Shown: positions 23,561 to 36,108 of the stretch, piece after piece
Layout: the number at the start of each line of letters is the position of its first letter
How positions within the stretch are numbered: position 1 is the first letter of the stretch
Assembly (NCBI GenBank): GCA_020002185.1
Contig: CM034537.1
Span: 66,702,807-66,766,806 of the forward strand
DNA: 64,000 nt
Direction of reading: 5' to 3'
Source: Paraescarpia echinospica
Taxonomy: Eukaryota > Annelida > Polychaeta > Sabellida > Siboglinidae
Notes under the pieces: generated by a model
What the model saw: the letters and a program-made list of their open reading frames with translations, nothing else
Databases searched by the model: none
Told to the model about the DNA's origin: nothing
Position numbers and translations under genes: made by a program

Positions 23561-25790
23561 GAATCAATTTATTTGACCTATACATACGATACATATACGA
23601 CGAATAACGTAGGTAATAGATAAGGTCGGGAGACTCCCATTAAGATATATAATATCGCTAGCTCAGGAGCCACCCCCATAAATATAAACAACAACAAAAT
23701 TTACATGATACAAATCAGAACATCATATGACTTGTTTTTATAGTTGATAGATTACTTAATGTATCAACATGCATACATAATACAAGAATTGATTATATGT
23801 ACTCGTGTACACATTGACGTATATATGAATACCTAGGTATACATTTCAATACGTATTACGAATTACAAATAAAGCAATTATAGATACTACAACTGGGTTC
23901 ATAATTTAAAATAAAAAAGTTTTTTGTGTAAGTTGTAAACCCATACAGACTGTGGGTGTACATTTTATTAATGATAATACTTGGTGTATTGTTAACTGTC
24001 TCTACTATGTTGTGCCTAATGCATTTTTTTCTCGCAAATTCATGTTTGAATCTGGACATATACAGATTATTTCTTTCACGTGTGCAGTGCTGATGAATAT
24101 CATAGATGTGTGTGTTTGGAAAAAACATTGAAGTAGTAGGTTAAAAGATTGTTAATTAATTTATAGTAAAATTTTAATTGTTGCATTTTATAAATGTCTT
24201 CCAACTTTAACAACTGAATTCTTTTTAAAATAGGACTTGTGTGAGCATTGTATTTACTTAAGGATATTATTCGTATAGCTTTTTTCTGTAATTTGAAAAT
24301 TCGATGTGCCTGATGACCCCATAAAAGTAAGCCATAATTGATATGAGGGAGAATAAGAGCATTGTACATAATATATAACGTATTAGGTGGTAAAAAGTGT
24401 TTAAGTTTATTTAGTATGCCTATTGTTTTAGATATTTTATTTGCTATTTTGTTTGTATGACTCTTTATGCCACTTTAAATGGTTATTTATTGTGAAAAAT
24501 TGAAATCATTTATACATTCAATGTATGCCCCATCTATTTGTAATACAGGGTATTCTACTTTTTTTAGGCATATGAAAAATCATGAATTTAGTCTTTTTTG
24601 CATTTAGTGACAGTTTATTAGCTTTCAACCAATTGCTAAACTTTGTTAGTTCTTTGTTAATATTTTCACTTTGCATTTGGCCTTCTGAATCGTTAAATGT
24701 GTTTAGTGTACTAGTAAGGGTGGTGTCGTCAGCATACGTTATAAATTTGAAAAGGTCAATAGAAAGTGTTGTGTCATTTATATATATAATAAATAAGAGT
24801 GGCCCTAAAATTGAACCTTGAGGGACACCAATGTTGATGACTATTTCCTTAGACTTAACATTTTCAATTTCTACGTATTGCTTACGCTTTTGTAAATAAC
24901 TCTTACAAAGGTCCAGAGCCTTGTCATTTAATCTATAGTAATTTAACTTCCGTACTAATATATTGTGATTAATTGTGTCAAATGCTTTTGATAAATCAAG
25001 GTATATGTGTATTGGAGTAACCGATTTATCAAGTTCTTGTATAATTCTGACTATGATTTCGAGTGTAGCAAGCTCAGTAGAATGTTTCTTTCTAAACCCA
25101 TATTGGCTATTGTAGTATAATGCTTTAGAATGGAAATAATCGTGGATTTGATCAAACATAAGCCTTTCAAAAAAAATTGAAATCACTGGCAGGATAGAAA
25201 TAGGACAATAATTGTTAATGTGAGAAACATCACCTTTTTTGAAAAGGGGTAAGACTTTTGCAGTTTTTAATTTGTCTGGAAATATACCAGTTATTATTGA
25301 TTGATTAATAATTAGAGAGACTGCATATAATTTTTTTTTCAATTTTAGTAATTGTGTTGAAATGCCGTCTTTTCCACAACTTGATTTTGGAGGTAAACGA
25401 TCAATTGTATTAACAGTAGTTTCCATGTTAATTAGGTTAAAGCTGAAGGTGTGAAATATCGGGTTTTTCAGGTAATATTTGTATGATTTACCTCCACTAG
25501 TAGTTGTTTTTGAGGCTAGAGTAGGACCAGCATTAGTAAAAAACGTGTTAAATCTGTTTGCAACAATACATTTGTCGCTAATCATTTCCCCATCGACTTT
25601 GAACAAATCTGGAAATTGTTCTTTCTTTTGACTTTTCTGAATAATTTATTTAATTAAACATCACGTCTTTTTAACATCATGCTTATGCTTTTCAAAACTG
25701 GATTGGTAATGCATTTGCTTTGCTAATCTAATATTACTTTTAAGAATTTTATTATAAGTATGTAAGTCAGTTTTAAGTTTATGGTACGGC
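23561..25790 (-). mobile_element. Jockey/CR1-like non-LTR element (family F), 5' truncated
   Basis: Inserted in the block between CAGTGTCGATATC and the sequence corresponding to GCAATCCGCACAC of copy 1. The 3' end on the minus strand is GGTCAAATAAATTGATTCTG, without a long tail. It carries RT and C-terminal coding but no endonuclease. Confidence 0.85.
24100..25606 (-). pseudogene. Reverse transcriptase, family F, frameshifted near its C-terminus
   Basis: Frame 25606-24518 shows GKDGISTQLLKLKKK, INNYCPISILPVISIFFERL, HIYLDLSKAFDTINHNIL (motif A), IGVPQGSILGPLLFIIYIND (B), FITYADDTTLTSTL (C, YADD intact) and LSLNAKKTKFMIF (D). It then breaks near 24520; the C-terminal domain resumes at 24369-24100 (LILPHINYGLLLWG, LQKKAIRIIS). 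The low-GC codon use differs from families A and E in the same window. Non-functional copy. Confidence 0.88.
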
Positions 25791-27030
25791 AATCTGCACA
25801 CATAATTCGATTCGACTTAACATTACACGATTGTTTAGTTGCTGCAACACTTGGGCTGTTGAACGTAAGATCTCTACAAACTAAAGCCGATTTGATCACT
25901 GATTATATCAGTAGAAACGACATGGGCATTCTCCGCCTGACTGAGACATGATTGTCCAGTAGTGATGAGGCTCTCATACAAATTTGAACATCTTCCGCGA
26001 GGTGATCGACGGGGTGGTGGAGTTGGGGTCTTCTTTAAGACGTCTTTTCACCTTTCATTATCAAGACCTTGGCTTCCTAGAGGAATTCGGCGAATTTCTG
26101 GAATGTGTGTATCTTTGAAAGAGTGGACTCGCCATACTGGGCGATTTTAATTTACATTACGGAAATGACAACAACAAAGTCGCATGTGACCTGGTTACAA
26201 TGGTTCACGATGTTGACTTGAAACAAAACGTTTCATCAGATACACACTGCCGAGGAAACATACTCGATCTGATGATTACCCCGGCGACGTACAGACTCTT
26301 TGCTAACAGATGTGTCCGTGGAATCTCTCCTCACAGTTCACCACATCATTGTGTGCAAGCCTATTTCATCCAAACCACGACCACTGCGGAGGGAAGTGCG
26401 CTACTGTAAACTCGCTGCGATCGACATGGAACCTTTTGCATGCGACTTACGTGCTTCGCCACTGGTTACGTACCAACCCCGCCGACGACAGTGACAGTCT
26501 GTTTGAACAGTACAACGATGAACTTCGAACAATAATCAACAAACACGCACCAGTCAACCAACGATCGATACGTCCAAGACAACCATGGCGGATTGACAAC
26601 TTACAGTTGATGAGACAGCAGGTGCGACGAGCAGAGCGCGAGACTCGTCACATGCGGCTTGCTGTCTATCGTGAAATTTACACCGACTGCCGTGTTGCAT
26701 TTAAGCAGAGCATCGCCACGACGAAATCTGCTTATAACTGTGCTGAAATCGAAGCTTCATCTCACTATACCAAAGCAATGTACAGCATCACGAACAAATT
26801 GATGGGCCGTACTCGTAAGCTTGTGTTCCCTGAATGTGACGCCGAGCCGGATGCGTTGGCCGAGCGGTTTATCCCTTACATCACAGATAAGATCACTGAT
26901 ATTGGTAGACGGCCTGTGACGGCACGCACGCTGTGCCAACTGCCCGCATTCTTACACGACATCGAATGCCGAATCGTGGAACGGTTGTGCGACTTTCAGC
27001 TTGTCAGTTCGCAGTGATATGAATTATGAT
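25790..27030 (+). pseudogene. Family A non-LTR element, endonuclease to linker, decayed
   Basis: Continues the block after the family-F insertion. It contains LLNVRSLQTKADLITDYIS, a deletion around 26070 that fuses two parts of the endonuclease, and DFNLHYGNDNNK. A long frame at 26310-27017 reads DELRTIINKHAPV, RQPWRIDNLQLMRQQVRRAE and CQLPAFLHDIECRI. It stops at about 27030 before the RT. Closely related to the minus-strand copy at 56109-59760. Confidence 0.85.
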
Positions 27031-27720
27031 GCAGGGCTGTGTCCTTGCACCAAAACCTTGTTTGGTCTCGACTCAATTTCAGAAGGTGTTTGCAAGCATA
27101 CAAAGACTCATGGCAAGCTACTCAACCTAGCCCGCCGGCAGAAACTAAGGTAGGCAAGGTCCTGATTAAAAATATGCTCTTTGCGAGTGGTCAACACTGG
27201 TATCATACTCTGAAGAGGGCCTCCACAGGCTCACAGACCATTTTTTCCAGCGTGCAAGGACTTTTGCTTAACCATAAGCCTGGACAAGACCAGTGACATG
27301 GGTCAAGAACTAAAGGATGCTCCTTTCATCATAACTGTCGACCACGCTCTGGAAGTGGTGAAGGTGTTTAATATACACTGTATATCAACAAACGCATCAG
27401 AAAGGCAGCGGCTGTCATGTCAAGGCTAGCCAAGGCGGTGTGGGAAAACAGCGTGCTCAACGAGAACACCGAGGTTTGGGTATATCACAGTTGTGTCCTT
27501 AACACTCTTCTCTAACAGCTTCCATATCCGACGTCTATGTACTAGGCATCATCTGGCAGGAATGCACACCAACCAATGGCGTCTCCAGTTTGTTTGCCCT
27601 GCTAAGTTAGAGACCTCTGCATTGGCTCGGCCACTTCTGCTTTGTGGAAGATGGACGAATTCCAAAAAAGTTATGTATAGTTATGAGCTTGATCTGATAC
27701 AAGATGAATCGGCCGTCCAG
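27030..27720 (+). pseudogene. RTE/L1-like RT C-terminal fragment, highly decayed
   Basis: Broken frames read EEGLHRLTDHF, DKTSDMGQ (27240-27310), INKRIRKAAAVMSRLAKAVW, NTEVWVYHSCVLNTLL (27380-27510), and WLGHFCFVEDGRIPKKVMY (27620-27690). These resemble the region after the catalytic motif of endonuclease-reverse transcriptases common in invertebrate genomes. The catalytic core is absent. It abuts family A directly, so one of the two inserted into or replaced the other. Confidence 0.65.
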
Positions 27721-27729
27721 CGATGCATT

Positions 27730-28660
27730 ACGTCTGTACAGATCGATATTAAATCCTGGGTATATCTGCTGCACGAAACCGCACCAATTGGTGTGAGATT
27801 GTGCGGTGCGGTATTCAGAAGAAGACGGAAGAAAAGAGAAATGAACAGCGGAAAGAGAGCGTCAGAGGGAAAGATCAACTACCATGTCTCTACAATCAAC
27901 AAATTAGCCATATATATATGCAACATATGTCGAAGACATCGTCCTTTTTTTGCCAAAACGAATGGTGCTATGGAGAGAACTCATTGACGGCAAGGTGCGT
28001 CACTACTACCTGTCAAGATAGAAGGACGCAGACTAGGCAGTAGGCACTGCGCCAGCGTATAGTGGCATGACATCGCTGTGGAAGGAACGCAGATGCGCAG
28101 TGACGTAAACCGGTAAACATCAATTATGACGGCATGGCGTCATTTGCCGTATTTTCCACCTGCATGCAAACATGACGTCCAGATGGATTACAACGCGACC
28201 AACTGGAAGGTTTGTTCGCGAACTTCGATAGAAAGAGAAAAAACGTTATGTGCCGGTCACGCTAACGAAGTTGTGGGTTATAGGGTGTGTGGCGTTTTTC
28301 ATAATTATTTGCCATAAACACTATTCGTATAGCTGTTATTTATTTAGATAACCATGGTTCGTAGGTAAACTTCTTTCGCTGTTGAGAGCACTTGATAATT
28401 CACACCTCCTCCCTTCCCTGGCGGTGTTGAGGTTGTATGACCGGCAAACCTATTCCTTCTATTGCTTGCCCGCCATCTTCAACCGGCAGCCATTTTAATC
28501 GGATAGATATGCTATTCTGCGGAAATACAAAAGTAAATGACTGGCTGCGGTGCCTTTTTGTCTTTCGATGTGTACTGTTTCGTACAAAGAAAACATATTA
28601 TGAAAGGGGTGTTGCATTGCTGGTGTCATACATGAACGAAGCTAGGGCATTTCCCAAAAT
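27730..28660. other. No gene recognised
   Basis: Short frames without domain signals. Nothing in this stretch is repeated elsewhere in the window as far as I can see. Confidence 0.4.
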
Positions 28661-28663
28661 GAT

Positions 28664-28830
28664 ATATATTATATATATATGTATATACATATAATATGTA
28701 TATATGTGTGTGTATGTATGTATGTATTTCCGCTTAGCTGTATGTATGTAAGTATGTATGTATGTATGTATTTCCGCTTAGCTATATGTATGTAAGTATG
28801 TATGTATGTATGTATGTATGTATTTCCGCT
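28664..28830. repeat. (TATG)n microsatellite with two embedded spacers
   Basis: TATG runs alternate with the string TTTCCGCTTAGCT, which occurs twice and partly a third time, so a composite higher-order repeat of about 55 bp is present. Confidence 0.9.
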
Positions 28831-28999
28831 TTTAGTTTTCGTCACATCTGGTACAAAATCGACCACGGTGTGGCAATAGTAGCAACGTTTACAGACCATC
28901 TCCGACTGTATAATCCAAGAAAACTAAGGTTTCACTTGGAACAAATTACAACAGAATTTTTGTTTGGCACAGCGGTTTTCCAAGAGGTCCCCACAACAC

Positions 29000-29390
29000 C
29001 ATACTAAACGTCTTGAGAAATCCTTGTAAAATCTTACATACTTACATTTTTTGTCAGATGACATATTTAAGTAACGTTTGATTCTGATAAGGCGTTTTGG
29101 ACAGAAGGATGCATTTGGAATATATTAAAATGTGACTGTGTGAGTAGCTCATTTGTATAAATCAAATATGGCTGCCAAATTGCAACATTTTACCATATAT
29201 TTACTACAGGGTCTCACTTAGGATACAGTAGACATGGCAGTTGCCCAACATTTAAAACATAATTTGCGCCAATTTGCTCAACAATACCTTTGTTATTTAC
29301 CGACCCCCACCACAATAATGTATTTATATAAATACCGCTGTAACTAGATGTGCAGTGGAAGTGCTCCCTACTCCTTCACTCCCCAGGCTA
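29000..29390. other. No gene recognised
   Basis: AT-rich sequence without coding signal; it leads into the decayed repeat gene that follows. Confidence 0.4.
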
Positions 29391-31740
29391 GCACGGTCCG
29401 GTACAATGTTATGGCCAACACCCAGGACGATCTTCTGTGATGTTCCTCCCAATGGTTGAACTTGACCCCACGTAACTCCAGTCTTCGCGTTAGGTCATCC
29501 CTTATACTGGAAAGCCTTGACAATTATCCGATCACAGACAGTGATCTGAAGCGCATGATCCCCAGACTTGTAAGTAGTTTTCACATGGAGATTAATTTCC
29601 TGGGAAGCATCGGGCACATAATGGCAGGTTAGCGACTGCAAGAGCTCCTGGAAGTCTATATGCCAGTAACAAGGTGATCCTCATATCGACTGGCAAGGCT
29701 GTGTCTAGGGCTCCGCGTGGCCACATGCTGGTAGATGCTGCACTGAACACCATTATTGTGGCTAACGCATGCAACATGCCAGTACCAACCAATAAGACTG
29801 CATATGAACCAGAAGGAAGCAGAGCAAGTGCTGATCCTGAGATAGATGCTGAGGGGATACCATCTATACAAAAAGATACCGTCACTACCGACATGACAAC
29901 AGCTAAAGAACTGTGTAAGAAAGCAGTGTCTTTTACCTTATCTGCAAAGCATAGGTGCTGGAAATAATCCAAAGTAAACTAAATGAGACGAATGACACAA
30001 TTGCTATGATGCTTTGGGTGCAATACATGAACATGTTGGACATTCTGCGAAGTTTCTTCAAAGCCTAGCATATAGGCAACTGGAGATTACATGTTCAGTC
30101 TGTACTTGAAATGCTGCCATGCTTTGCAGTATCTGAACACACACTATTATGCAAAACCGGCATACGTGTACCTGCAAATGACGCTTAACCTGCCAGAAAC
30201 AAACAAACACAGGTGTCCATCAGAAATTTAAAGATGGATACCACGTGGTGAGGCAGTGACATGTATTGGACAGGACTGTCTACAGATCTCATCACTAAGC
30301 AAGTGATGATGCGAACTATAAAGACACGTGGAGACCTGACACGAGGAAAAGGAATGACACAGACCCAGTGCCTGTTATGGATCCTTTCCATGCCAGCACG
30401 TGTATATACCAACAAGGCCATGCAGACATTCAGCGGTACCTCCATTGAGACTAGTGACCAGCACATGGACATGTCAACAGCTAGATAAGCTACAGATGTC
30501 AGTGACACCATTGATCTACCATTATTGTTCAAATATGAATTTTGTAGTCACTCTCCTGTATTGTTTGAATCATCCTCTCTTCCCCTGCTGGTCAATTCTG
30601 GATGGTGGTGCTCTACTCCATCGCCTATCGTGGCCGCGAGGCTCCACGTACGAGAGTGTGAGTCACCTGTAGGTTAGATACGTGACACAGAACTGTGGTG
30701 CTGTTGAACCGACAACCAAAGATGCCACACACCTGAGGAGAACAGGGGCTTGTGTATGTGTGACAAGTGCACGTCAGTGGTGAAATAATTATCCAATCCA
30801 AGAAGGAGGAATTCTTTAAGAAAAACACAAACAAACAAACAGCGCTTTATACAATATCTGAGTAACAAACTTGAGAAGGCTGGGTGCAGCACAGATCATG
30901 CAAAGCATGATGCTAATGTGTGCTCATTGTCGAAACGGTTGTCACGTCTGCCAGAACCAAGGACACTACTATGGTTGGGGATGTCACGGACTTGTTAGTT
31001 CGCATACTGCAGCACTTCATTCTGAAATGGACACATCCGAGTTGTTCCTGGCATAAGAGCCGAAGCAAGCCTCAAGAAAGAACAGAACATGGTGCATCAA
31101 GTAATCTAAGGAGGTTCTTGGTTAGGATCTGCTTGGATTGGGAATTGGTTTGGCAAAAGTATTATTCAGTCTTCAGTGGTGAAAAAGGACATATTTGAGA
31201 GAGGAGAAAGGGTACTAGTGTCACTATATGGTGGTGCCAAATAGGAAGGTGTGGATATCTTAAGATACACATTTTTTGTGTGATAAGGTTGCTAAGAGCA
31301 CATCATATGTGGAACCAAAAATAACACCCCAACCTCAGCAGCTACCAGGTACTCTAGCCTAATATCACCCCAACCTCAGCAGCTACCAGGTACTCTAGCC
31401 TAATATCTCTAGTACCAGATGATGGAGTGGAAAGGTACATGTACAAACATGAAGCCAGGAGAGTGAGGGTGGCACAGGGTGGATGGAAGATGTCTGCCAT
31501 TACCGACTGGCCAGCCCGCAGCACTGCCAGAAGTACTGGATATCATCTGCTGCATTGGCAAGAAAGATTTACTATGAGTTGCAAGTGCCAAAAATACGGC
31601 CTGCCCTTCTTTGTCGGGTGTAGAGAATGAATACCGCAGTACCAGCTGTACCAACTCACATATGCCAGATTTCACTAAAGATTGTGATGTGATGGATCTG
31701 TTTATTAAGGTAATGCACATCAATGATCATGAGTAACATG
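29390..31740 (+). pseudogene. Decayed copy of a repetitive invertebrate gene of unknown function
   Basis: Many frameshifts, but pieces in order read GHMLVDAALNTIIVANACN (29720), LWVQYMNMLDILRSFFKA (30010), GNWRLHVQSVLEMLPCF (30070), RRSDMYWTGLSTDLITKQVM (30250), TRGDLTRGKGMTQ, LWILSMPARVY, ETSDQHMDMSTAR (to 30485), VGDVTDLLVRIL (30980), and a Cys-containing tail near 31550-31680. From memory this order belongs to a multi-copy protein often found unannotated in mollusc and cnidarian genomes, probably carried by a mobile element. I cannot name it and its function is unknown to me. No intact frame remains. Confidence 0.5.
31322..31405. repeat. Tandem duplication of about 41 bp
   Basis: Two consecutive near-identical copies of a segment containing CACCCCAACCTCAGCAGCTA. 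Located inside the decayed gene. Confidence 0.9.
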
Positions 31741-31744
31741 CAAC

Positions 31745-33100
31745 ATTACATGCACTGAACTGAAGTCCGCAAGGTAAAATGTTGCTATTTGGAGGCCATA
31801 TTGGATCTATGCAAATCAGCTACTCACACAATCACATCTTAGTATACCCAAGTGAATCCTTGTGTCCAAAGCCCTTCTTCGAATTTGTTATCCGACAGCA
31901 AAGATATGGCAAGATTTTTATTTATGGTGGCCATCTTGGATTTATGCTAATTTTACACGTTTGCCATGCAGGGATATCTTAGGACTTTTAGTATTAGTGT
32001 TTCAGTGTTATGTGTGGTGTGGTTTAAACCCTGCTTGTGTTCAAGATACAAACACTACTGGTTGTGCACATACCCTGACTCCATTAAATAACTTCAGCCT
32101 TTTCATAATTTCACTTAACTACATTGGTCTTTTAATTCCTCCCAAACTTCTACTGGAAACAGTAAAACAATATCACTTACAACAGTTTTCAACTTACACA
32201 GCAAACATATTTCTGAAAAATGGGCCAAGTGGTCCTGAAGTCCTTTGGACTAATACATCTATATGTGACCCCGGCTGCCCAAATGAGTGATAAGTCGGAA
32301 AAATTGTAACATTGTTTTCTTACATCCTTGTAAAGGTTTGGTAGGGTGCTTTACACGGTTAAAAAAATACGACTGCTACAAAAATTGGCAAAGTTATAGA
32401 GCATTGAACATGGTAGGGGTCAAAAAGTGAAAATGAAGAAAACGGCTGTTGAAGTTTTACATTATATATGCAAATGGATTGCATGGAAATATTACATACA
32501 CAACATTCAAATGTGGCACACAGTATGTAATATGTATGTTATGTTGCAATGATACACTGGAAGTACAAATGTGCTGCTACAAAGACTTATCAAGTTATGC
32601 CAGATTATGTCTTCATGTGTAAAACTAAGAGGACAGATTATTTGAGAGCAAAAGGTAGACTCACTGTTTGACACAGTTTAAAACCTACAGGCAACTGTCC
32701 AGTTTAACAGGGGTCTAGTGGCTTAATGCTGTCTGTTGACACAAGCTACTGCCAGTGACCAATTACACATTAGTCACAGTTTCCATCAAACAATAGCAGG
32801 CAGAGAATCTTAGCTCCACAGCTGGGTGTAATACACAACCAGAGCCACCACTGATTCATGGTCAAGTAGATTAGCCCAATGCACCAACTAAGACAATAAA
32901 CAACACTGTGAATGACAGTGTCCAGAGTGAGGCCTAAGCAGTGTCCTCATTGCTGAATAGATCAATTAAACCTGCCAAGTGGGTGACATTCTGCACAAGT
33001 GTTCATTAATCCTTAGTGATTGTTCAGAACACCAGACTGACCACATACCTAAACAAAGCGAATGTAATAGGTGAAGAACAGGCAGTGTTCAAATAGGGGT
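31745..33100. other. Non-coding; duplicated segment 32214-32700
   Basis: 32214-32700 (starting AAAATGGGCCAAGTGG) recurs at 36452-36930 with a few indels. The rest shows no gene. Confidence 0.7.
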
Positions 33101-33101
33101 A

Positions 33102-33600
33102 TTGGTTGAATTGTATTTGTCTCGACGCAAAAGGCTTTATTGTGCCTTCATCGATTATAAGAAAGCATTTGATTTAGTAGACCGGTCCTCCCTGTGGTCT
33201 AAGATAATTTCATGCGGTATTAATGGTATTGTGTTGAAAGTTGTATACAACATATACAAAAATGCTAAATCATGTATAAATCAGGGCCAGGCTGTGTCAG
33301 CCTTCTTCTCATGTGATGTATAGTTATGGCAAGGAGAAAACTTGTGTCCTTTGTTATTTGCTATTTACCTGAATCATTTTGAACACTGTTAGTCACAATT
33401 ATAACGGACTTGACATGGCAGCTGGTGAAATTTACAACAACCTTAGGGATGATGATGTAGAAAATGTATGTTCTACTATATGCTGATGACACTAGAATGA
33501 TTCAATCAAATACAGATTTCTTGCTTGTGTATAGCAGAACTATGTCAACTCTTCTAATGGTTGACATTTGGTTGTTTCAGGTGTCAACTATATTGTGAAT
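33102..33600 (+). pseudogene. Non-LTR reverse transcriptase fragment, copy 1
   Basis: Reads RRKRLYCAFIDYKKAFDLVD (RT motif A) at 33120-33180, GENLCPLLFAIYLNHFEHC (motif B) at 33340, and MYVLLYADDTRMIQSNTD (motif C) at 33465. Frame breaks occur between motifs. The family resembles elements with the QGENLSPLLFAIYLND signature and is not A, B, E or F. A second copy lies at 37999-38240. Confidence 0.75.
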
Positions 33601-34400
33601 CTGTAATTATTAGTCTATATTGATACAATTGATTTACACAGTACCATGTCTACACAAGGCATGGCAAGAGTAAACAGAACAGTAGAATGCATTTGATATC
33701 AATAAAGTGTAGGATATTTCACTCTATAGTTATCCAGAATATAAATTTTCTATGTTTGTCACCTACAGGTGACAGAATATTAATTTTCTATGTTTGTCAC
33801 CTACAGGTTTCTACAGACAATACATCTTTAATCAACAGACACCACAGTCACACCATTTTATAATAATTAAATGAACATCAAAATAAACACAACTTGCAAT
33901 TATAGAAAATCAATAGTTTTGAAGATAAAAAGTGTTAGGCAACTGTTCAGTCTAACAGGGGTCAAGTGTGTCTACTCTGCCTGGGCACTGTGACCAATTA
34001 AAGATTAGTCAAGGTCTCATTGGAATAGTAGCACTAGGCTGCAGAGTTTAGTCATGGTGTTGACTTTGTGGCACATTAAACAAAATCTACTGTTGGGGGT
34101 GTCTACTCTGCCTGGGCACTGTGACAAATTAAAGATTAGTCAAGGTCTCAATGGAACAGTAGCACTAGGCTGCAGAGATTAGTTTTGGGGTCCTTGGAGG
34201 CCCTAGGGAGCCCTTAGAATGATTCAATCAAATACAGATTTCTCGTGCATAGTGGCAGTGCCCTAAGATGTGTATATAAAAAATTAGAGAAAAAGTTGCT
34301 GAACGGTTTCTGAGATACGGCAGCTAATGGCGGACGGCAGACGGCGGACACAGAGTGATGGCAATAGTCCCTTGGACCTTCGGCCAAAGGACTAAAAAAA
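33280..34400. repeat. Duplicated block, partner 37990-39090
   Basis: Shares the RT motif B/C fragment, then repeated modules such as GATTCAATCAAATACAGATT followed by CTACCACATGAAATG-type sequence, and ends with TGAGATACGGCAGCTAA and GGCCAAAGGACTAAAAA. Within the partner the module is present three to four times. Confidence 0.75.
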
Positions 34401-34879
34401 CATTTATCTTAGAATGAGGCCAATTTTTTCGCTACCTGTAATCAGCAATTTTTTTAAGGATTCTGCATTGTTACAGGTGTACACACTCAAAATTGGTCTC
34501 GCATGAATTTCGCAATATTTGAAGCTATGTGGCGAATGAAGTTATGAATCTACAAAATCCAAATTGGTTTATTGTGTACCAGTGATGTTGAGCGATACAA
34601 TAGATGCAGGTAGAACAAAAATATTCCAAGTTTGTTACATGGTAACAGGGGCAGTAAAGTCCATGCGAATGCAGAAATGACACAATTTCGTTTGTGGAAA
34701 ATGACTTTATATTTATATTCAGAATATCATAATGACACAATTTAATTACATCTCATCATTTGGTCACGTTCATGGCTCTCCGCAGGACGAGATGTCACCA
34801 AATGACCATTCAAAATGTTCTCATCAGTTCTCGTGTGCACTGAATGGTCAGGGGTTCAGAGGTCAACATTGTTGGGCAG
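34400..34879. other. No gene recognised
   Basis: Short frames only; immediately precedes a candidate exon at 34880. Confidence 0.4.
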
Positions 34880-34958
34880 GTGGTTGTACCTCTTTGATGG
34901 TGAAGAGCCCTTTGAGAATCCTGCAGGCAGCTACCTGTTGCGGGTCACTTGGCATCAA
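34880..34958 (+). CDS. Candidate orphan exon
   Basis: An AG acceptor (TTGTTGGGCAG) is followed by 79 bp that read without a stop as WLYLFDGEEPFENPAGSYLL then RVTWHQ, ending at a GTAGGG donor. Composition is protein-like and unlike nearby repeats. No partner exon was found on the plus strand within this window. It could be an exon of a gene mostly outside the window, a fossil of a mobile element, or chance. Confidence 0.25.
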
Positions 34959-35419
34959 GTAGGGTCCAGTCTCACCCATGTATATGTAGCTGTGTGTGTG
35001 GTCAAGGCTTGGTAACATTTGTATTCATTTAATATATTTCACATAATAATGAAACATGTGTGCACGGAAATGAAATACTTCTCATAATCAGCAAAAACAT
35101 GGAACAAAAACATGGTTACTGTTATTACGTCAACTGACATTGCAATTAGTCCAACTTGTAAAACTTTGTGGGACGGGGGTTACATTGCTCGGTCTGTGCT
35201 ACACTCCTGATGTTAGTTTTTCTTGTAGAACTTTTTATATAAAATATATATCTATGAATCAAATTTCAATTAAAATGTTAGCTTTTCTGAACAAAAAAAC
35301 AAAAAAACACATAATTTAAAAACAATAATCACAATTCAGTTAATCATTGCAAAAAATGGAGTGGAACCACCCTCCTTGACATCCTTTGGGGATGAACTGA
35401 GAGTTTAGGAAATATTTTT

Positions 35420-35545
35420 ATACACACGCACACACACACGCACGCACACACTCACACACACATGCACACACATGCAAGCATGCATGCACACCCCATGCAC
35501 ACTCACACGCACGCACCCACACACACACAAACACACACACATAAC
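35420..35545. repeat. Interrupted (CA)n microsatellite
   Basis: CACACA and CACGCA runs with GCATGC interruptions. Confidence 0.9.
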
Positions 35546-35554
35546 TACTATCTC

Positions 35555-35875
35555 ATTAATTCTGAATAATAACACATTAATTCTGAATACTTTATATTAA
35601 TCAAATGAAACACTAAATCTGAATATTGTATGACCATCAATGAGACAGTAATTGGAGTACTTTATATCACCCAATGGAATTTACTAATTCTGAATAATTT
35701 ACATTCATCAACGAGTCTTTAATTTGGATTATTTTATATCAATCAATGAAACATGAATAATTAATATGTTATATCCATCAATTGAATATTAATTTTGAAT
35801 ACTGTATATCCATAGATGAAAGACTAATTATGTATATTTTATACCCATGAGAGAAACATAGTTGTGTTTAATACA
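35555..35875. repeat. Degenerate tandem repeat of about 50-60 bp in the SMG8 3' region
   Basis: Repeated phrases CTAATTCTGAATA, TTATATCAATCAATGAAAC and close variants, about six units. It lies directly after the SMG8 stop codon on the minus strand, so it is probably transcribed as 3' UTR. A possible ATTAAA-type poly(A) signal occurs near 35727 (minus). Confidence 0.65.
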
Positions 35876-35888
35876 AATGTTATATCCC

Positions 35889-36108
35889 TCAAGGCCTCAA
35901 CTTTGTCCATACAGCCAAGAAAAGATACGGAAGTCGCAAGACCCAGATGTGTCCAGGAGGGAGAGGGATTGGACCGTCACTGTCTGGGTGGAAGGTAGGG
36001 CAAGGGGCAGGCGCAGGCTGTACTCGGGCATTTAGCTCAATGCTGATTGGTGCTTCTGGCGTAGCAACGAACACTCTCATCAGTTGCGCCACAAAACCTT
36101 TGGAACTC
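35889..36108 (-). CDS. SMG8: SMG8 last exon n
   Basis: Reads SSKGFVAQLMRVFVATPEAP, VQPAPAPCPTFHPD, LPPGHIWVLRLPY and stops at TGA 35891-35889. About 3.2 kb from exon m, with duplicated non-coding blocks filling the intron. Confidence 0.95.
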
